Assembly (NCBI RefSeq): GCF_030272615.1 | Contig: NC_081411.1 | Coordinates: 39,669,140-39,733,139 of the forward strand | Direction: 5' to 3' | Length of the DNA: 64,000 nucleotides | DNA from: Cryptomeria japonica | Lineage: Eukaryota > Streptophyta > Pinopsida > Cupressales > Cupressaceae | Shown here: one piece after another, positions 60,308-64,000 of the stretch | Numbering within the stretch: the first letter of the stretch is position 1 | How the letters are laid out: each line of letters starts with the position of its first letter | Position numbers and translations under genes: made by a program | Notes under the pieces: model-generated | The model's input: only the letters and a program-made list of their open reading frames with translations | Database searches by the model: none | Told to the model about the DNA's origin: nothing

Positions 60308-60913
60308 AGCTCTCTTTCTTCATTTGAAAGGATCCAGAATTTTGGCTTTCGAGGACCTTCTATGTAGCGAAAGAGCAGATCTTTGAAGACTTCAATAACA
60401 TTCAACATCCATCCATCAAGCATTCATCAATTTCATTCATTTAGGGCTTGGGAGACATTGAAGAACAATAGGAGATTACCGACTGAAGATTGGCTTGTAC
60501 TCCTCCCTTAAGGGTTGGGTATGATTTCATGTTGTTTTCATGTCTTTGCATAAGCTTCAATATATCCTTTATTCATGCTTTAGATCACTTTGCATCTTGA
60601 TTTAGAGCATTTACATTATCATTTACAAGCAATTAGGGTTTACTTTCTAGGTTGCTCTAGTTTGCTTTCTTGCATTTAAGGACCTTGCACACACACTAGG
60701 TCTGCACACACAATACATTTTACAATACAACTTGGCTATTCATGGAGGTGGAAATCACCGAAGTGGGGGTTTGACTAAAGAAAAACCCTATATAGCCGCC
60801 CACCACACCTTTTCAAATATAAGTGCAGGTTTCGGAATTCGGACGACGCCGCAAGTTACAGATCCGGAAGAAGCAGATGGAGACCGAACTTCACACCAAA
60901 TCTTAGAGCAAAA

Positions 60914-61010
60914 GACCAGGACAGGGGCGTGGGGCGCCTTGGTCCTGCCAGGACAGGGGCGCTGGGCGCCCTGGTCCCTGGGACAGGGGCGCTGGGCACC
61001 CTGGTCCTCC
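60914..61010. repeat. GC-rich, self-complementary tandem repeat in the LTR
   Basis: Three units of about 31 bp of the form GGACAGGGGCGCTGGGCGCC followed by CTGGTCC are present in tandem; a fourth, altered one (GGACAGTGGCGCCCGC) lies at 61094 on. Within a unit GGGCGC pairs with GCGCCC, so the RNA could fold as stacked hairpins. In the older LTR (about 54100-54160) one to two weaker units remain. Confidence 0.85.
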
Positions 61011-61452
61011 TGACAGACAGCATTTTCAGCATTTTTGACAGCTTTTCCAGAGTGCAAAACAGCAGTTTCCGGAGTAGTTTCAGGGGCAGAATCAGGACAG
61101 TGGCGCCCGCGCCCCCGTCCCGAACATTTTCAGTCAGATTTTAACTCCGGGTACGCATTTGTATTCTTGTCTTATCCTTGTGTTTACAACTTTCCATTGT
61201 TTAAGTTCAATTCTGCAATCTTGTTATTAGTTCATACTTGCACTTTGGGGTTAGGGATTGAACTTGCATCATTTTATCTTTCAATTACAACAAAGGAATA
61301 GAAATCCTAATAGGTAGCCCGTGGCTCTCTCTTCCACAAAAAGAAGTAGCCAATTGTGTGATACCTCTAGGGTCTTTCGTATTCCACAAGTGTGTGGTTG
61401 AAAGTGAGATTAGGGCATGTTTGCTTAGTGTCACTTTTTCTCCCACACATTT

Positions 61453-61470
61453 TGGTGAACCCGACGTGAA
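61453..61470 (+). promoter_or_regulatory. Primer-binding-site position of element 2
   Basis: TGGTGAACCCGACGTGAA starts three bases after the LTR and is kept in element 1 with changes (TGGTGAACCTGATGTGAA at 54611). I could not assign the tRNA. Confidence 0.7.
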
Positions 61471-61611
61471 TCTATCATTGCTTCCTCTTGCATTGCATTT
61501 GTTAGATCTAGATCTAGATTTAGTGTGTTTTCATTTCATTTTCATTAAAAAGAAAAAAAAAAAAAAGTGTTTTTCTTTGCATTGTGTGTTTAAATTCTAT
61601 GCAATTTCAAA

Positions 61612-64000
61612 ATGTCAGATTTTTATTTGCAAGATGTTCATATTTGTGATGATTATGAGTTAGATGAAGCTTTAGATGAATTTTTGAAACCTAAATATAC
61701 CAAACCTTCATTTTACCAAAAACTCATAAACATTGTTACTATGCCATTTCGTTGTGATGAGAAAGATAAGTCGAATGATTCCTCTCAAGGGTACATTCCT
61801 ATCAGCTCTTCCACTAAATCTAGTAATATGGTTATTTTCAATGATCCCCTCTATGAAGAGATATCTCCTTTTGAATCAAAAGATAAACCTTTTAATAGAT
61901 ATGATCATGCTTTGTTGAATGATGCCCTTGATGCCTTTGTGTCCCCTAAAAAACACTCCCTTCATGAGGATCCTTTTGTGCAAAAAGATGACATTATCCC
62001 TACATTTCCTAGTGATGGCCTTTCCTTTTCCAACAAAATTCCCACTAGAGATGATGAATTAATGGTAAATGCTTACCCTTCCCCTAAAGTTGGTCTTACC
62101 CATAAGCATCCCTTAGAGAAAGAAGATGAAATAATAAGCAATTTCCTTAATTCTCTCTCCCCTATTGAACATATTTTGAGGAAAGAGGATGAGTTTAACA
62201 CATCTATTGATGCTCTCCCTCCTAAGGATGCAGAATTAATAAACAATGTTATCTCCTCTCCCGAAATTGACAATACTTCAAACATTCCTTTCAACAACCT
62301 CACTATTTGGGATGAACCATTAGAAGAAGGTATAGATTATTCTCTACCCCTAGCCAAAGGGGATGAAATCAAGATTGGAAACTCCCTTGATAGTTTCTCC
62401 CCTTTCTTGAATCTCAATTATTCTCCCTCTCCTCAACTTGGTTCTACTCATAAGGAAACCCTAGTTCAAAGCAAGATGGTTAACATCTCTTTCAAAGATC
62501 TCCCTCTCAAAAGTGAGACTTTAGAGAGTAATGTTGATCCTTCTCCTAGAGAGTTTATTCCCCATGTAGATCCTTTGATAGAGGATGATATGACCTTTCC
62601 TAGTATTACCCTTCCTACTAGAACATCAATGCCTATCCCTTGTCTCTCTCCTAAAATTGATCTAATCTGTGATAAGATTTTAGTGCAAGAGAAGACTATC
62701 AATAATTCTTCCAACACTTTTGTTCATTCCTCTAAACCATCCTCAATCAATTTGATACATGTGAATGAAACACCTAACAAACCTCTCTTCACTGTCCAAG
62801 GTGCTTGTCCTTCTCAAAATTCTCAACCTTTAAATAAGCCTATCTTAGTGGTTCAAGGTGGTTATGCTAATGATTCTTTTTGCACTCCTAAGAAACCTGT
62901 TATTACTGTGCAAGGAGGTTATTCCTCTAAGAGCCCTTATGAGTATGCTAAGCAATTGACTAGAGAGAGTTATCATGCAGTTGCCCATACTTATAATACT
63001 AGAAACAATAGGCAACCTAATCCTCCTCCAGTTATCCCAACTTCACTTCCTCCTTCCCAACCTATTCTTCCCCAAGCTCCACGTATTTCACAAGTTCTTG
63101 GTAAGGACTATGATCTCATAGAACAACTTAAAACTACCCCTTCTAAGATATCCCTTTGGGATTTGATCCAAACTTCTTCTGCTCATCATGGAATGTTACA
63201 AGATGCCTTGAAAGATTTGAATGTTCCTCCACCTAATACATCTAGTAATATAGTGTCTTTGGTTAACTCTGTGATGAATCCTAAAACTCAAATTGTGTTT
63301 ACCCAAGATGAGTTGCCTACTAGTGAAATTCAACAACAATATGATCCCTTGACGATTGTGGTTATCATAAATGACACTGCTATAAGACGAACACTGGTAG
63401 ATAATGGCTCTGGCCTTAATGTGTGTAGCATTAATCTATTGCATAAGATGAATGTGGATACATCCCTTATTGAGCCTGACTCTCGTCCCATTCGAGGCTT
63501 TGATAATGTGGCTAAGTCTTCATTAGGTATTATCACCTTACCCATCACAGTGGGACCTGTTACTTTGCCTACTCCTATCCATGTCATGTCGGGAAATCTA
63601 ACATACAACTTGTTATTAGGGAGACCTTGGATTCACGGTATGCAAGCTGTCCCCTCTACATTGCATAGACAAGTTAAATTCATTTATAACAATAAGACAT
63701 ATACCTTGATAGGTGATACTAATTTTCAAGCTTGTTTGCAAACATCTAAGCCTTCCTCTTCTAGTAATGACTCTTTGAACAAGATACCTATGGATGAATC
63801 CTTACCCTCTGATAATCAAAATTCTTTGGATGAGTCTGAAGCTCCTGAAGAAGATCCTTCTCGACTTGAATATACGCATAAAAAGGCTTTTGATCCTGAG
63901 AAGGTTCTCGCAGATGACGATTGGGGATCTCTTGACTTTAATCCCACCTTTGTAGGTGAGTATAGGGTTCCTCCTAGAGAGTTTAAAGTTAAAAAGAAGG
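61612..64000 (+). CDS. Tat-type polyprotein, N-terminal part with protease; open to window edge
   Basis: From ATG 61612 (MSDFYLQDVHICDDYE) I read 796 codons without a stop to the window end, so the product is longer. The first 550 or so residues are Ser/Pro/Asp-rich with acidic stretches and three copies of a phrase like TVQGG/VVQGG (near 62790-62925). I see no standard gag core and no zinc knuckle. The aspartic protease follows: RRTLVDNGSGLNVC near 63385-63425 and LLLGRPWIHGMQ near 63622; the Asp-Asn-Gly active site is the form used by Tat/Ogre elements. The end reads into the linker before reverse transcriptase (DDDWGSLDFNPTFVGEY). It is collinear with the decayed frame at 54790-56600, which shows what has been lost there. 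The open frame indicates a younger, perhaps once-active copy. Confidence 0.85.
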   Translation, partial: MSDFYLQDVHICDDYELDEALDEFLKPKYTKPSFYQKLINIVTMPFRCDEKDKSNDSSQGYIPISSSTKSSNMVIFNDPLYEEISPFESKDKPFNRYDHALLNDALDAFVSPKKHSLHEDPFVQKDDIIPTFPSDGLSFSNKIPTRDDELMVNAYPSPKVGLTHKHPLEKEDEIISNFLNSLSPIEHILRKEDEFNTSIDALPPKDAELINNVISSPEIDNTSNIPFNNLTIWDEPLEEGIDYSLPLAKGDEIKIGNSLDSFSPFLNLNYSPSPQLGSTHKETLVQSKMVNISFKDLPLKSETLESNVDPSPREFIPHVDPLIEDDMTFPSITLPTRTSMPIPCLSPKIDLICDKILVQEKTINNSSNTFVHSSKPSSINLIHVNETPNKPLFTVQGACPSQNSQPLNKPILVVQGGYANDSFCTPKKPVITVQGGYSSKSPYEYAKQLTRESYHAVAHTYNTRNNRQPNPPPVIPTSLPPSQPILPQAPRISQVLGKDYDLIEQLKTTPSKISLWDLIQTSSAHHGMLQDALKDLNVPPPNTSSNIVSLVNSVMNPKTQIVFTQDELPTSEIQQQYDPLTIVVIINDTAIRRTLVDNGSGLNVCSINLLHKMNVDTSLIEPDSRPIRGFDNVAKSSLGIITLPITVGPVTLPTPIHVMSGNLTYNLLLGRPWIHGMQAVPSTLHRQVKFIYNNKTYTLIGDTNFQACLQTSKPSSSSNDSLNKIPMDESLPSDNQNSLDESEAPEEDPSRLEYTHKKAFDPEKVLADDDWGSLDFNPTFVGEYRVPPREFKVKKK

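Larger units (their letters stand above)
59780..61449 (+). repeat. 5' LTR of Tat-type element 2 (about 1.67 kb)
   Basis: Begins TGTAGCGTCGTAAATTGTAC inside the integrase of element 1 and ends CTCCCACACA before the primer site. The TATA box TATATAAG lies at 60300-60307. The 600 bases after it carry the GC-rich palindromic repeats at 60914-61010. The base before it (59775-59779) reads GGACC, the predicted target duplication. Confidence 0.85.

Noticed and set aside
52942-61449. Reading 52942-54607 and 59780-61449 as the two LTRs of one element
   Set aside because: The internal region ends in mid-integrase without a purine tract, the two LTRs differ strongly, and a primer site plus a new open frame follow the right one; nested insertion fits better.

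Overview
The window looks like nuclear DNA of a seed plant with a large, transposon-rich genome. A gymnosperm, perhaps a conifer, is my guess. The reasons are long AT-rich non-coding stretches, plant-type LINEs, Copia and Ty3/Gypsy (chromovirus and Tat-type) LTR elements, insertions nested in one another, and one small plant-type gene with a short GT-AG intron. The gymnosperm guess rests on remembered similarity of the LINE ORF1 and cannot be tested here. I see no bacterial, organellar, rRNA, tRNA or CRISPR signal.

Layout: (1) 1-4530, minus-strand LINE with ORF1 and ORF2 joined by an ATGA overlap and broken mainly by in-frame stops; its 3' end lies off the left edge. (2) 4560-11229, AT-rich sequence with a second LINE remnant (8046-8370), one copy of a dispersed repeat (8421-9280) and a worn LTR/primer-site remnant. 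(3) 11230-16316, a complete, apparently very young Copia-type element without pol: identical-looking 497-bp LTRs, target duplication ATTTA, primer site, long GC-rich leader, and an open gag-protease frame ending in an unfamiliar acidic domain of about 300 residues. (4) 19513-20401, the only clear cellular gene, an SDR of the secoisolariciresinol/xanthoxin dehydrogenase type, with repeat arrays upstream. (5) 20402-32280, mostly decayed sequence with an LTR remnant, the second dispersed-repeat copy, a minus-strand coiled-coil pseudogene and a hairpin MITE. (6) 32281-36575, a second LTR element without pol (LTRs of 960 and 918 bp, duplication ACTAG) with a coiled-coil, four-knuckle gag. (7) 39739-46390, an old minus-strand Ty3/Gypsy chromovirus. 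(8) 46391-64000, a nest: a LINE 3' fragment, a minus-strand Copia-type 3' end, a Tat-like element (48172 on), a second Tat-like element (52942 on), and a younger member of the same family inserted in its integrase at 59779/59780. The youngest carries a frame that is open from 61612 to the window edge.

The best lead for something undescribed is the domain that follows the protease in the 11230-16316 element. The tail of the same domain can be recognised in the minus-strand fragment at 47528-48171, whose LTR is quite different. That suggests a lineage of pol-less Copia-type elements that keep a specific protein in place of integrase and reverse transcriptase, presumably mobilised in trans. Other leads are the tandem pair of small related frames inside the Tat-like element (50452-51337), a GC-rich palindromic repeat in the transcribed part of the Tat LTRs, and a competing splice acceptor in the SDR gene.

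Decay is informative throughout: many broken codons are CAG to TAG or CGA to TGA, as expected from deamination of methylated CHG and CG sites in silenced plant transposons.
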